Positions 8,529-16,803 of a stretch of DNA of 64,000 bases are shown piece after piece. The stretch's first letter is position 1, and each line of letters begins with the position of its first letter. The translations under genes and the position numbers were made by a program. The stretch is taken from NCBI GenBank assembly GCA_963759115.1, contig CAVWXT010000005.1:1612001-1676000 (forward strand), given 5' to 3'. Under the pieces are notes generated by a model that saw only the letters and a program-made list of their open reading frames with translations, was not told the DNA's origin and did not search any database. The stretch comes from CAVWXT01 sp963759115. Its GTDB lineage: Bacteria > Planctomycetota > Planctomycetia > Pirellulales > Thermoguttaceae.

Positions 8529-9916
8529 TCAGCACGTGACGTGCATCAGCGCGGCCTTGCGCTGTTTCGACTTGTTGTAGCTCTCTACGGCCTTGACGGT
8601 CGGCAGGATTTCGCACCTGATCGAACGCTGGTCGAGGAACCGGCGGGCGTCGTCGGTCAGTTCGACCTTGCTCGCCTTGCCGGCCCCGACAAACAGCACT
8701 TCCGGCCCGCCCTTGCAGACCTTTTCCAGTTCTTTGGGGCCGATCTGGTGGGCCGAGCCGTAGAGTTCCTTGGCCAGACTGTCGTCGCGTTTTTTCACTT
8801 TGCCGCTGACGGCGATGTAGACGTCGCGGCTGAAGGTTTCGGTGCCTACGGTAATTTCGCCGAAGCCGACGCGAGTGATCTCGGGATATCGCGGCTTGAC
8901 GAAGAACCGTTTCTTGAAGGGGCTGCGGCCGGCGACTTTTCGGGCGGCGGCCACCGCCCCCAGCACCACGGCGTCGTCGCCCAAGGCCGACAACAGCACG
9001 CGGCCGCCCTCGCGGGCGCCGGGCAGCGGGTCGCGCCCGACAATGTTGTCGACGATGGGCATAATGAAGTCGCTACAGGCCTCGATGACGCCGCCGCCAA
9101 AGACAATGGCCTCCGGGTCGATCAGGTGGCGAACGTTCACGCAGGCGTAGCCCAGCACTTCGGCCGCGCGGCGCATGACGCCGGTGACCAGTTCGTCTTC
9201 CACGTCGAGGGCCTTGCGGATCATGCCGCTGCGAATGACCGAGAGGTCGCCCCCGGCCAGTTCCACCAGCACGCTGGGCCGGCCGGCGGCGATGGCCAAA
9301 CGGATGTCGCGCTCGATGGCGGTGCGGCTGGCCAGGGCCTCGAAGCAGCCGCGGTTGCCGCAGCCGCACTTGGGGCCGTCGATCTGCATGATCATGTGGC
9401 CGATCTCGCCGGCCGACTCGCGATCGCCCCGCCACAGCTTGCCGCGCTGCACCAGGCCGGCGCCGATGCCCGTGCCCACGCAGATGTACATCGCGCTCTG
9501 GGCATTGCGGGCCGAGCCCAGCCAGGTCTCGCCCAGCGCCCGAAATTGCCGTCGTTGCCGATGACGATGGGGGCCTTGAAGCGGGCCTCCAGCAGCGAAC
9601 CCAGGGCCACGCCCGTCAACGGCATATTGGGGGCCACGACCACGATGCCCCGGTCGGGATCGACCACGCCCGGCACGGCCAAGCCGATGGCCGTCAGGTC
9701 GTCAGGCGAGATGCCTCCCTTCTGAACGATGTCGTCCATGGCCTTTTCCAGGGTGGCCACCACACGTTCCGGCCCGCCCTTGCGAGGCGTGGGGCGCCGC
9801 TCGCGGCCGATGATTTCGCCCGATTCCCGCACCAACGCGGCCAGGACCTTCGTGCCGCCGACGTCCACCCCCAGATACAACCGTTGATCGTCGCTGCGCT
9901 CGGTGTTCTTCTTCAT
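8529..9916 (-). CDS. ROK-family sugar kinase fused to a C-terminal Mth938-like domain (frame break near 9530)
   Basis: The N-terminal ROK kinase shows the phosphate loop 'LYLGVDVGGTKVLAALV', 'VVVAPNMPLTG', the ATP-binding 'ICVGTGIGAGLV', and the ROK zinc motif 'CGCGNRGCFEALAS'. It likely phosphorylates glucose or another hexose. After about residue 345 a second domain follows: 'RVGFGEITVGTETFSRDVYI', 'GPKELEKVCKGGPEVLFVGA' and the ending 'YNKSKQRKAALMHVTC'. This matches the Mth938/DUF498 fold (NDUFAF3-like) in its 'YN...KA.L.H.TC' tail. The coding frame breaks near 9530, where 'TTCGGGCG' should read TTCGGGGCG to continue 'NDGNFGALGETW', so one G appears lost. The ATG at 9916 fits the family. 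The fusion partner is unusual for ROK proteins. Confidence 0.8.
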
Positions 9917-9953
9917 GGCGACCTCCTACGCCGGATTCAATCGGAGAATCGTA

Positions 9954-10757
9954 TCACTTCACCACGATCCCTTCCAGTCCCTCTTCGGCCGGGGGATACT
10001 GGGGCGCCATCTTCTCCAACGTCTTGCGCAGAATGCGGCTGATCGTCAGGTTGCGGTGCCACTTGCAGTTCGCCGGCACGATGTACCACGGGGCATACTC
10101 GGTGTTGCAGCGGGTAAGCACCGCTTCGTACGCCCGCTGATAGTCGTCCCAATAGCGCCGCTCCTGAATGTCGGCCATGCTGAACTTCCACCGCTTCTTG
10201 GGATCGTCCAACCGCGATTGCAGCCGTCGGCGCTGCTCCTCCTTGTTGATGTGCAAGAACACCTTCACCAACGTCGTGCCGCCTTCGCTGAGGATTTTCT
10301 CGAACTGGTTGATCCGTTCGTAGCGGCTCTGCCATTCCTTCTTGGGCACGAGATTGTGAACGCGGACCACCAGCACGTCTTCGTAGTGCGAGCGGTTGAA
10401 GATGCCGATGAATCCTTTGCGCGGGCAGGCCCGGCTGATCCGCCAGAGGAAGTCGTGGGCCAGTTCGTCCACGCCGGGTTGCTTGAACGATGTGACCTGG
10501 CAGCTTTGCGGATTGAAGCCCCGCATGACGTGGCGGATGGTGCCGTCCTTGCCGGCGGTGTCCATGCCCTGGAGCACCAGCAAGAGCGAGCGGCGGTTCT
10601 CGGCATAGAGCCGGTACCCGAGGTCGGCCAGCACGGCGATGTTCTCGTCGAGAGCGGCTTGGGCCTGCTTCTTGTTCTTGATGCCGGCGGTGTAGTCGGC
10701 GTCGAAATCGGCCAGCCGGACCTTTTTGCCCGGTGCCATACTGAGTGGTTGTTTCAT
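9954..10757 (-). CDS. ppk2: Polyphosphate kinase 2 family protein (PPK2)
   Basis: 267 residues from the ATG at 10757 ('MKQPLSMAPGKKVRLADFDA'). Walker A is 'GMDTAGKDGT', the PPK2-specific block 'IFNRSHYEDVLVVRVHNLVP' follows, and the lid region is 'KKRWKFSMADIQERRYWDDY'. PPK2 enzymes transfer phosphate between polyphosphate and nucleoside mono- or diphosphates. The single-domain length and 'PGVDELAHDFLWRISRACPR' agree with the class using polyphosphate to make NDP or NTP; which class cannot be decided by eye. The enzyme is cytoplasmic. It lies 38 bases upstream of the ROK kinase gene in the same direction, so the two may be co-expressed in phosphate or sugar metabolism. Confidence 0.88.
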   Translation of the reverse strand: MKQPLSMAPGKKVRLADFDADYTAGIKNKKQAQAALDENIAVLADLGYRLYAENRRSLLLVLQGMDTAGKDGTIRHVMRGFNPQSCQVTSFKQPGVDELAHDFLWRISRACPRKGFIGIFNRSHYEDVLVVRVHNLVPKKEWQSRYERINQFEKILSEGGTTLVKVFLHINKEEQRRRLQSRLDDPKKRWKFSMADIQERRYWDDYQRAYEAVLTRCNTEYAPWYIVPANCKWHRNLTISRILRKTLEKMAPQYPPAEEGLEGIVVK

Positions 10758-10821
10758 GACGGCAAATCTTTCCCGGGATAGAGCCACTGGAAGGATAGGT
10801 TATGGGCCATGCGGGGGCAAG

Positions 10822-11451
10822 TCATCGCAGACTCGTTTGTCCGGTTGGTTTGGCGGGTTCTCTCGCAGACAAATACATGAACAGTGACAGCATACCCATG
10901 AAGATCGCGGTAGTTTGCACTGCAATGCGTGTGCAGTCCACCCTTCCGCCGATTCCTATTTCGTTGCCGAGTGACTCGAATATGGGCTGGACGGACATCA
11001 TCTCCTCTGAGGCGAACACAAAATGGTAGCCGACGTGGGCTCCGAAGTTCGATTTGTAGGGGACGTAGAGAAAGTTCACTGTCAGGAGAGCAAGGCCGAT
11101 TATGATGGGCAGCCTCAGGGGCTTTGATATCGCTTCGTCCTTTCTGCTTACCGGTCTAGCCCGGTCTCTTGCAGATAGATACATGATCGACAACAGAGTG
11201 GCGATGATGATGGCGCCCGTTTGCTCTGCAATGCACGTGTAGTCTAGTTCTACGACCACTTCTACCGTGTCCCCAAACAGCCCATCCCGTGCGGCGCGCG
11301 GGTGCGGGATGAACGTCGCCACAGCACTTGGTGTAAAGATATAACTGTAGCCAAGACGCGTGCCGTCAAAGGCCCGGTAAGGAACATAAAGAAGGTTCGC
11401 CGCGACTAGAGCCAAGCCGATAGCGATGGTGAGTCTCACATTTCTCGACAT
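10822..11451 (-). CDS. Membrane protein built from two tandem copies of one unit
   Basis: 209 residues with four predicted transmembrane helices arranged as an internal duplication. Unit 1 is 'LTIAIGLALVAANLLYVPYR' to 'CIAEQTGAIIIATLLSIMYL' plus 'SARDRARP'. Unit 2 is 'LPIIIGLALLTVNFLYVPYK' to 'RIAVQTTAIFMGMLSLFMYL' plus 'SAREPAKP'. Each unit has one helix, an extracytoplasmic loop with a 'GYxxxF' motif, a second helix and a basic tail. No known family comes to mind. Placed between PPK2 and a lipoprotein gene, without operon spacing that indicates function. Confidence 0.65.
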   Translation of the reverse strand: MSRNVRLTIAIGLALVAANLLYVPYRAFDGTRLGYSYIFTPSAVATFIPHPRAARDGLFGDTVEVVVELDYTCIAEQTGAIIIATLLSIMYLSARDRARPVSRKDEAISKPLRLPIIIGLALLTVNFLYVPYKSNFGAHVGYHFVFASEEMMSVQPIFESLGNEIGIGGRVDCTRIAVQTTAIFMGMLSLFMYLSAREPAKPTGQTSLR

Positions 11452-11572
11452 GGCTTCATCCCTTCCATCAGACCGGATCAGCCGTCAGCAAGCAAAGGGC
11501 GTTCTCCCACCAACTCGCGCGCGTACCCGCCGCCTTCGGCAGTGCCCGACGCCATTTGGCCGCCGGCGCTTA

Positions 11573-11887
11573 CTACTGTTTCGTTTGCGGCGTCGGGTTC
11601 TGCGGAGACGGCTTATTCTCGGTCGCTGGGACAAGCACGATCCGAATCGGGTACCGGTAGTTAATCGTCAATTTCGTGAGTGGGTCTCCCTGTTGACCGC
11701 TGTCGATCCGCCCTTCGATCGCGTCAGGCGGCAGTTGGCTCACATCGATCTGGAACTGCCCAATGTAGGTCCCCGTGGCCTGCATTTGATGTATCGTCAG
11801 AGTGCGGTCCGCAGCGCGATCTCCTATGCAGCCGCCCAGCGAGAGAGCAACTACTGCGGTTGCGAGGCATATCGTAGTACGTGTCAT
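11573..11887 (-). CDS. Small lipoprotein of unknown function
   Basis: 104 residues from the ATG at 11887. The N-terminus 'MTRTTICLATAVVALSLGGC' is a type II signal peptide with lipobox L-G-G-C, so the mature protein should be lipid-anchored at Cys20. The short remainder, 'LTIHQMQATGTYIGQFQIDV' and 'LTKLTINYRYPIRIVLVP', looks like a small beta domain with a Pro/Thr/Gln-rich tail. The frame is open further upstream, but that part reads through a palindromic repeat and is not used. Function unknown. Confidence 0.6.
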   Translation of the reverse strand: MTRTTICLATAVVALSLGGCIGDRAADRTLTIHQMQATGTYIGQFQIDVSQLPPDAIEGRIDSGQQGDPLTKLTINYRYPIRIVLVPATENKPSPQNPTPQTKQ

Positions 11888-11980
11888 GGAACACCCCCTT
11901 AGGTGTTCCTTCATTTTCCCGGCTGCCGCCTTGGCCCGCAATAAGCCTGAGGTGGGGGGCAGGCGAGTCGGTGGGAGATT

Positions 11981-12044
11981 TGGGGTCAGAGCGCACTTAG
12001 TCGTTAGGCGAATTCCGTTAGTGACTAAGTGCGCTCTGACCCCA
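11981..12044. repeat. Perfect 22-bp inverted repeat (REP-like hairpin)
   Basis: Arms 11981-12002 and 12023-12044 are exact reverse complements ('tggggtcagagcgcacttag' plus 'tc'), separated by 20 bases. Intergenic between the lipoprotein gene and the cysK-cysS-like gene. The perfect arms suggest a recently mobile REP-type element or a strong RNA hairpin. No T-tract follows, so a terminator is less likely. Confidence 0.8.
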
Positions 12045-12255
12045 GATTCTGTTCGGGGGCAAGTCGCGGCATCGATTCTCTTGGCCAAATTGGTTCCTGG
12101 TGCCCTTTCACTTTCTGGACGGCGGAAAGGAAAATGGCAGAAAGGAACATTTTCCTTTCCCTTCATATTCCTTTCCCGCCGAACTGAATCAGCAGCGCCA
12201 GCCGAAGTCGGAAGGTAAATTCCGGGATGGCCATACGCAACTGCTGAGGCCCTTG

Positions 12256-14639
12256 CTAGGTCGCGCCCGCGGAGCCGTCCGTCAGACGCACGCCCAACGA
12301 CTGCAATTGGTCCCGAATCGCGTCGGCCGTCGGAAAGTCCTTCGCCCGGCGGGCCCGTTCACGAGCTTCGATAAGCCTCGCCACGTCGGCATCGGGCTCT
12401 TCGCGCTGGAAGTCGGCCACGTCGAGGACGCCATTGACCTGGCGCAGGAAGTCGAGCACGTGACCGACCTGCTCGCCGTCCGGCTCCCCGCGGTCCAGCA
12501 GCCGGTTGACATGGCGAATGAAAGCGAAGAGCCGCCCCAATGCCTTGGGCACATTGAGATCGTTGTCCAGGGCCTCCTGCCATCCGGCGCGGGTGGCATA
12601 GAGGGCCTGATCCAGGTCGGGGCTGTGCGCCGGGAAGGGGACAGGTCCATGTTTTCGGCCGACGGTGTTGTGGCGGAAGGCGTTCTCTCGCCGAAAAATG
12701 GACCAGTCCCCCGCGCTGCGAAATGCGTCAGCCGGGCGACGAACTGGTTGAGCCGCGACACGCACTGCCGAGCCCGCTGAAGCTCGCCGAGCGAGTAGTG
12801 GAGCACGGTGCGGTAATGCGTGGCCAGCAGCCAGTAGCGGACCGTCGGCCCGTCGAAACCCTGTTCCATGAGGTGTTCCAGCGTGAGGTCGTTGCCGGCG
12901 GCCCGGCTCACTTTCTTTCCCTCCGCCATGACCACTTCGGAGTGCATCCAGAGCTTGGCCAAGGGCTTGTCCTTCAGCCCGCAGGCGATGGCGATCTCGT
13001 TATCGCCGTGAGGAAAGGTCAGGTCGGTGCTGGCGGTGTGGATGTCGATGGGCTGACCCAGGCACTGCACCGCCATGCAGGCGCACTCGACGTGCCAGCC
13101 CGGCCTGGCGTTGCCCCAGGGAGTCGGCCAGAAGATGCCCGCCTTCAGCTCGGCCAGCGAAGGCCGCTTGAAGAGGGCAAAGTCGCCGGGGTGGTCTTTT
13201 TCGTAATAATCGTAGGTCGTGGAGGCCTCGCTCCGCATCCGCTCCGGTGCGATCCCCGAGAGCTTGCCGTAGCCGGGGAAACGGCTGATGCGGAAGTAGA
13301 CCGACCGCAGCTTCTCGTAGGCCAAGCCCTTTTCCAGAAGGGTGCGAGTCTCTTCCACCATGTCGTTGACGTGCTCGCTGGCGCGGGGATAGTAATGGGC
13401 GCGTTTGACGCGCAGCGTCTCCAGGCTGTCGAAGAAAACCGTCTCCCAGCGCGCCGTGAAGTCCCGCAGCTTGGCGCCGCTCTTGAGGCATTCCCTAACC
13501 GTGCGGTCGTCGATGTCGCCCAGGTTCATGGCGTGCTTGACTTGATAGCCGCGACATTCGAGGTGGCGTCGCAGCACGTCGGCGAAGACCACCCTTCGGC
13601 AGAGTCCCAGGTCGGGAGGGCCATCCAAGCTCGGTCCGCAGGAGTAGATCGTGATCTTGCCGGGAGAGAGGGGCTGCAGTTGTTCCGTCTTGCCCAGCAG
13701 CGTGTTGTAGAATCGCAGCGGCTCGGGGGTGGTCTCGGAAACGAAGAGCGACGTAGACAGGTATCGCTCTCCCCCGTCGGGCAGCAGGGCGACCACCGTG
13801 CCCTGGCCCAGAGCCAGGGCTTCGTCCAGGGCCACCTTCATGGCCGCTCCGGCGCTCATTCCCACGAAGATCCCCTCTTCCCGCGCCAGCGCCGGGCGGT
13901 CTCATAGGCCGAATCGTCGTCCACGTTGACGATCGCGGTCAGCTCGTCCGGCTTGAAGATCCCCGGCGGGTAGCTTTCCTTCATGTTCTTCAAGCCCTGG
14001 ATCTTGTGCCCTTTGTAGGGCTCGACGCCGACGACGCGGACGGCCGGGTTGAGGTTCTCGCAGCGCGCGGGTCGTGCCCATCAACGTTCCGCTGGTGCCC
14101 ATCGCCAGCACCACGACGTTCACTTTCCCGCCGGTGGCCTCCCAAATCTCCTTGCCCGTGGTATGGTAGTGGGCCTGCCAGTTGGCCTCGTTGTTGAACT
14201 GATCGACCAGTACGTATTTTTCCGGCTCGTCGTGCGCCAGGCGATAGGCCTCTTCGATGGCCCCATCCGTGCCCCGGTAGCCGGGCGTTAAGAGGATTTG
14301 TGCCCCGTAGGCCCGGAGAATCCGCTTGCGTTCTTCGCTGGCCGATTCGCTCATCGTGACCAAGAGATGGTAACCCTTGACCGCACAAACCATGGCCAGG
14401 CCGATGGCCGTGTTGCCGCTGCTGGCCTCCAACACGATTTTGCCGGCGGTGAGCTCGCCCGCCGCCTCGGCCTGTTCGATCATCCGCAAGGCGATGCGAT
14501 CCTTCACTGAGCCGCCGGGATTCAACTGCTCCAGCTTCGCATAAACCTCGACGCCAGGCACCTGGTTCATGCGGTTGATGCGCACCAGCGGGGTGTTTCC
14601 CACCAATTCGAGAACGGAATCGACTTTGCGGAGCACCAT
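12256..14639 (-). CDS. Cysteine synthase fused to a cysteinyl-tRNA synthetase-like protein (two frame breaks and a MITE insertion)
   Basis: The N-terminal part is a PLP-dependent O-acetylserine sulfhydrylase: 'ELVGNTPLVRINRM', PLP lysine in 'PGGSVKDRIALRMIEQA', 'LEASSGNTAIGLAMVCAVKG', 'LAMGTSGTLMGTTRAL', and after two frame breaks (near 14065 and 13893, both repairable by restoring Gs in a GGG run) 'GMSAGAAMKVALDEAL'. It continues without a stop into a CysRS-like part: 'LRFYNTLLGKTEQLQPLSPG', 'YSCGPSLDGPPDLGLCRRVV', 'RPGWHVECACMAVQ' and 'TASTDLTFPHGDNEIA'. The zinc ligands of CysRS (Cys, Cys, His, Glu) are kept. HIGH is replaced by 'DLGL', and KMSKS by 'KVSRA'. Around 12637-12711 a MITE interrupts the reading frame before the anticodon-binding region ('EALDNDLNVPKALGRLFAFI', ending at 12256). 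The ATG at 14639 has 'AAGGA' upstream. This may not be a true tRNA synthetase. Confidence 0.75.
12637..12711. repeat. MITE-A copy 1 (75 bp), within the CysRS-like coding region
   Basis: Palindromic element with ends 'ggggacaggtccatgttttc' and 'cgaaaaatggaccagtcccc'. Same length and ends as the copies at 22953-23027 and 53980-54053. It sits inside the CysRS-like gene and shifts its frame; read through, it encodes 'GTGPFFGERTPSATTPSAEN' before the break. Confidence 0.85.
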
Positions 14640-14779
14640 CGCAGAATCCTTGCACATCCGTGTTCGGCGGCGTCTTGGTTTCAATGGCTTGGGACGCCCA
14701 CACTATAACGGATGCCGCACGTTCTTCCAAGCATGGGCGGGGATGCGTTAGGGCCGATCAGTTCTCAAGGAAAAGGTTG

Positions 14780-15565
14780 ATAGGGGTAGGGAAGGCCGGT
14801 TAAGTTCCCGGCCTCCCCTCCCTCCGAACCGGACTGGCGGATTTCCCGCATCCGGCTCTCCGGTTAGTGGTGTTACCTCGTAGAGGATTGGTGAACCGAG
14901 CGCGGGAAGGAAACAAGGTTCCTTCTCGGGATCGGCAGAAGCGAAAGGCCCTGACCTTCACGGGAAGGCCACCAACATGCAACATCGACGGTGCGGCCAA
15001 TCTGAGCCAAGTTACGTGTGCCTGACGCAGTCCGTCGTGGCTAGTCGTTGCCGACACTCGCGGTACGGTGTGGTTTTGGCCGTGCGTCATGTTTCATCCC
15101 CTTTCCTGCGTCCCTTTGCTCGACGGGCATTGCCCCGCTTCCTCGCTCGTATGGACGCTCTGACTCCTGGGCGGTCGATTCTTCGTATCCTTATCAGGGA
15201 CAATGAACTTCGTCCTTGTACCCGCCCAGGTCTCCTTGCTTCATGTATCAAACCTTCCGACCGTTCCGCCTCCAACCACCTGTTGCCGCCTCTGGGGCTT
15301 GGTTTGGTTTCCCCCCGGAGCTTACCGCGCGGTCTGCCGACCGCATCCCTTGCGAGGACCACAGCGTCACTTGGGCTTCGCCTTTTCCTAGCAGGCTCGC
15401 CACGACAACCGGCCGAATCGAGTTCGTCATCCTGCGGACCAGCCGTTCACCTTCAGTTGCTCTCCACCCCCTCTCACGAGGACGCAGTTACTTTCGGTTA
15501 CGAAGTTCAAACCCAATTTCGACAAGGACTTGCACCTTGCTGATTCGATACACTCACAAGCGCAC
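14780..15565 (-). mobile_element. ORF-less group II intron (group IIC-like), about 786 nt
   Basis: On the minus strand the element begins at 15565 with 'GTGCGCTTGTGAGTGT', the GUGYG-type 5' end of group II introns. Domain I-like sequence follows, including 'AGCAACTGAAGGTGAACGGC' and 'GGAAAAGGCGAAGCCCAAGT'. Near the 3' end, 14826-14858 is a canonical domain V: 'GAGCCGGATGCGGGAAATCC' then 'GCCAGTCCGGTTC', with the AGC catalytic triad, a GAAA-type loop and complementary outer stem GAGCCGGA/UCCGGUUC. A domain VI-like hairpin with a 3' end near 14780 ('CCCCTAT') follows. No reverse transcriptase frame exists inside; the short frames there have no RT motifs. It lies immediately 3' of a perfect hairpin (15566-15632), the usual target of group IIC introns. 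Mobility would need a maturase acting from elsewhere. Exact ends are inferred. Confidence 0.75.
14826..14858 (-). ncRNA. Group II intron domain V
   Basis: 33-nt catalytic hairpin: outer 8-bp stem GAGCCGGA/UCCGGUUC, an AGC catalytic triad at positions 2-4 of the 5' strand, and an inner GCGG/CCGC stem closing a GAAA-containing loop. This is the most conserved part of group II introns and the main support for the intron call. Confidence 0.8.
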
Positions 15566-15632
15566 TAGGAGGCGACTCCTGTCGCCGATTTGTGGTTGGT
15601 TTCGGACAATCGGCGACAGGAGTCGCCTCCTA
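15566..15632. repeat. Perfect 25-bp inverted repeat abutting the group II intron 5' end
   Basis: Arms 15566-15590 and 15608-15632 are exact reverse complements ('taggaggcgactcctgtcgc' plus 'cgatt') with a 17-base loop. The repeat lies directly upstream (minus-strand sense) of the intron's GTGCG 5' end. Its position fits the stem-loop target site of group IIC introns. It may itself be a dispersed REP-like element. Confidence 0.85.
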
Positions 15633-15732
15633 CAGTGAAAAACTGGTCCGCCCTGGAGGATGCGTGCCGACGCCTCGCAGCGTTCCTTGCGGCGCGGTTG
15701 CCCGGCGCGGGGGGCGGTGGTAAGCTGGTTTC

Positions 15733-16803
15733 ATGCCGCCCGAACTCCCCTGCGACTCCGTCGCTCCGAAAAGCCCCGAGCCGCGACACTGGTTCGCCAG
15801 GGCCGTATCGGCGTGCACTTGGCTGTACGTCGCGGCCGTGTTGGCGGTCTGGCTATTGCTGTGGGTGGGCGGAGACCGCTGGTGGTTCGCAACGCTCATG
15901 CTCTTTGGCCCTCGATGGCTGTATGGCCTGCCGCTGCTGGTGCTGGCGCCGGCAGCCATGTTGACGCGTCGCCGCCTGCTCTGGGCATTGGGGGCCGCGA
16001 CGGTCGTTGTTGTCGGCCCCCTGATGGGATTCTGTGTTCCCTGGGCGCGGTTGGCTGTTCCGTCGGGTCCCTCTCTTCGAGTTCTCACCTGCAACGTGAA
16101 GGGGAAATGCCACAATAACGAGGCGCTCGACAACCTGATCAATGCGACCTTGCCCGATATCGTGGCCTTGCAAGGCTGCTGGGGGGAACTTCAGGTTGAC
16201 TCGCTGGCAGGATGGCACGTCTGGAAGGAAGGTAGCCTCGTGGTCGCATCGCGATTCCCGCTGCGTCACGAGGGAAAGGACCACGTTTGGCGCCGGCCGG
16301 GACATTGGCCGCGGACCGACGTGCTCCGTTGCGCGATCCAGACGCCCGAACGCGAGATTGACGTCTGCAGCGTGCATCTGATGAGTCCGCACGAAGGGAT
16401 CGACGCGGTTATCGATCGAGAGACGGTGGTCCGGCCGTCCGATGGTCCGATCCTGGACGCGGCGATCGAACAGCGATGGCATGAGTCGGAGAATACCGCC
16501 GAATGGGTCAGCCAATTGCCCGATTCCTTCATCCTTGCCGGCGATTTCAATATGCCCACCGATAGCCGGATCTATCGCCGATATTGGGCCGAGCGCCGCA
16601 ACGCGTTTTCTCAAGCCGGCCTGGGATTCGGGTATACTGAGTGGCCGCGGGTTTGCGGCTTCTCCTGGGGCGCGAGAATCGACCAAGTCTTGACGGGAAC
16701 CAATTGGCGATGTCGCTCTTGCTGGGTCGGGCCGGACATCGGCTCCGACCACCTCCCCCTCGTTGCGGATTTGGTTTGGGACCCCGACGATGGCCAGCCG
16801 TAG
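15733..16803 (+). CDS. Membrane-anchored endonuclease/exonuclease/phosphatase (EEP) family protein
   Basis: 356 residues. Three hydrophobic helices fill residues about 22-110 ('WLYVAAVLAVWLLLWVGG', 'MLFGPRWLYGLPLLVLAPAA', 'LLWALGAATVVVVGPLMGF'). An EEP domain follows: 'LRVLTCNVKGKCHNNEAL' (metal-site Asn), 'DIVALQGCW' (usual catalytic Glu replaced by Gln), 'VDVCSVHLMSP'-like strand, 'SFILAGDFNMPTDS' (catalytic D-x-N) and 'GSDHLPLVADL' (terminal Asp-His). The domain probably faces the periplasm and hydrolyses phosphodiesters of nucleic acid, lipid or sugar phosphate. The Glu-to-Gln change at the metal site could weaken activity. The ATG of the next gene overlaps its last codons, so the pair is translationally coupled. 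Confidence 0.75.
   Translation: MPPELPCDSVAPKSPEPRHWFARAVSACTWLYVAAVLAVWLLLWVGGDRWWFATLMLFGPRWLYGLPLLVLAPAAMLTRRRLLWALGAATVVVVGPLMGFCVPWARLAVPSGPSLRVLTCNVKGKCHNNEALDNLINATLPDIVALQGCWGELQVDSLAGWHVWKEGSLVVASRFPLRHEGKDHVWRRPGHWPRTDVLRCAIQTPEREIDVCSVHLMSPHEGIDAVIDRETVVRPSDGPILDAAIEQRWHESENTAEWVSQLPDSFILAGDFNMPTDSRIYRRYWAERRNAFSQAGLGFGYTEWPRVCGFSWGARIDQVLTGTNWRCRSCWVGPDIGSDHLPLVADLVWDPDDGQP

Noticed and set aside
8541..9725. Long open frame opposite the ROK kinase
   Set aside because: Antisense shadow caused by high GC; the minus strand has clear ROK motifs.
12723..13907. 394-codon frame opposite the CysRS-like gene
   Set aside because: GC-rich antisense frame with no motif or ribosome site.
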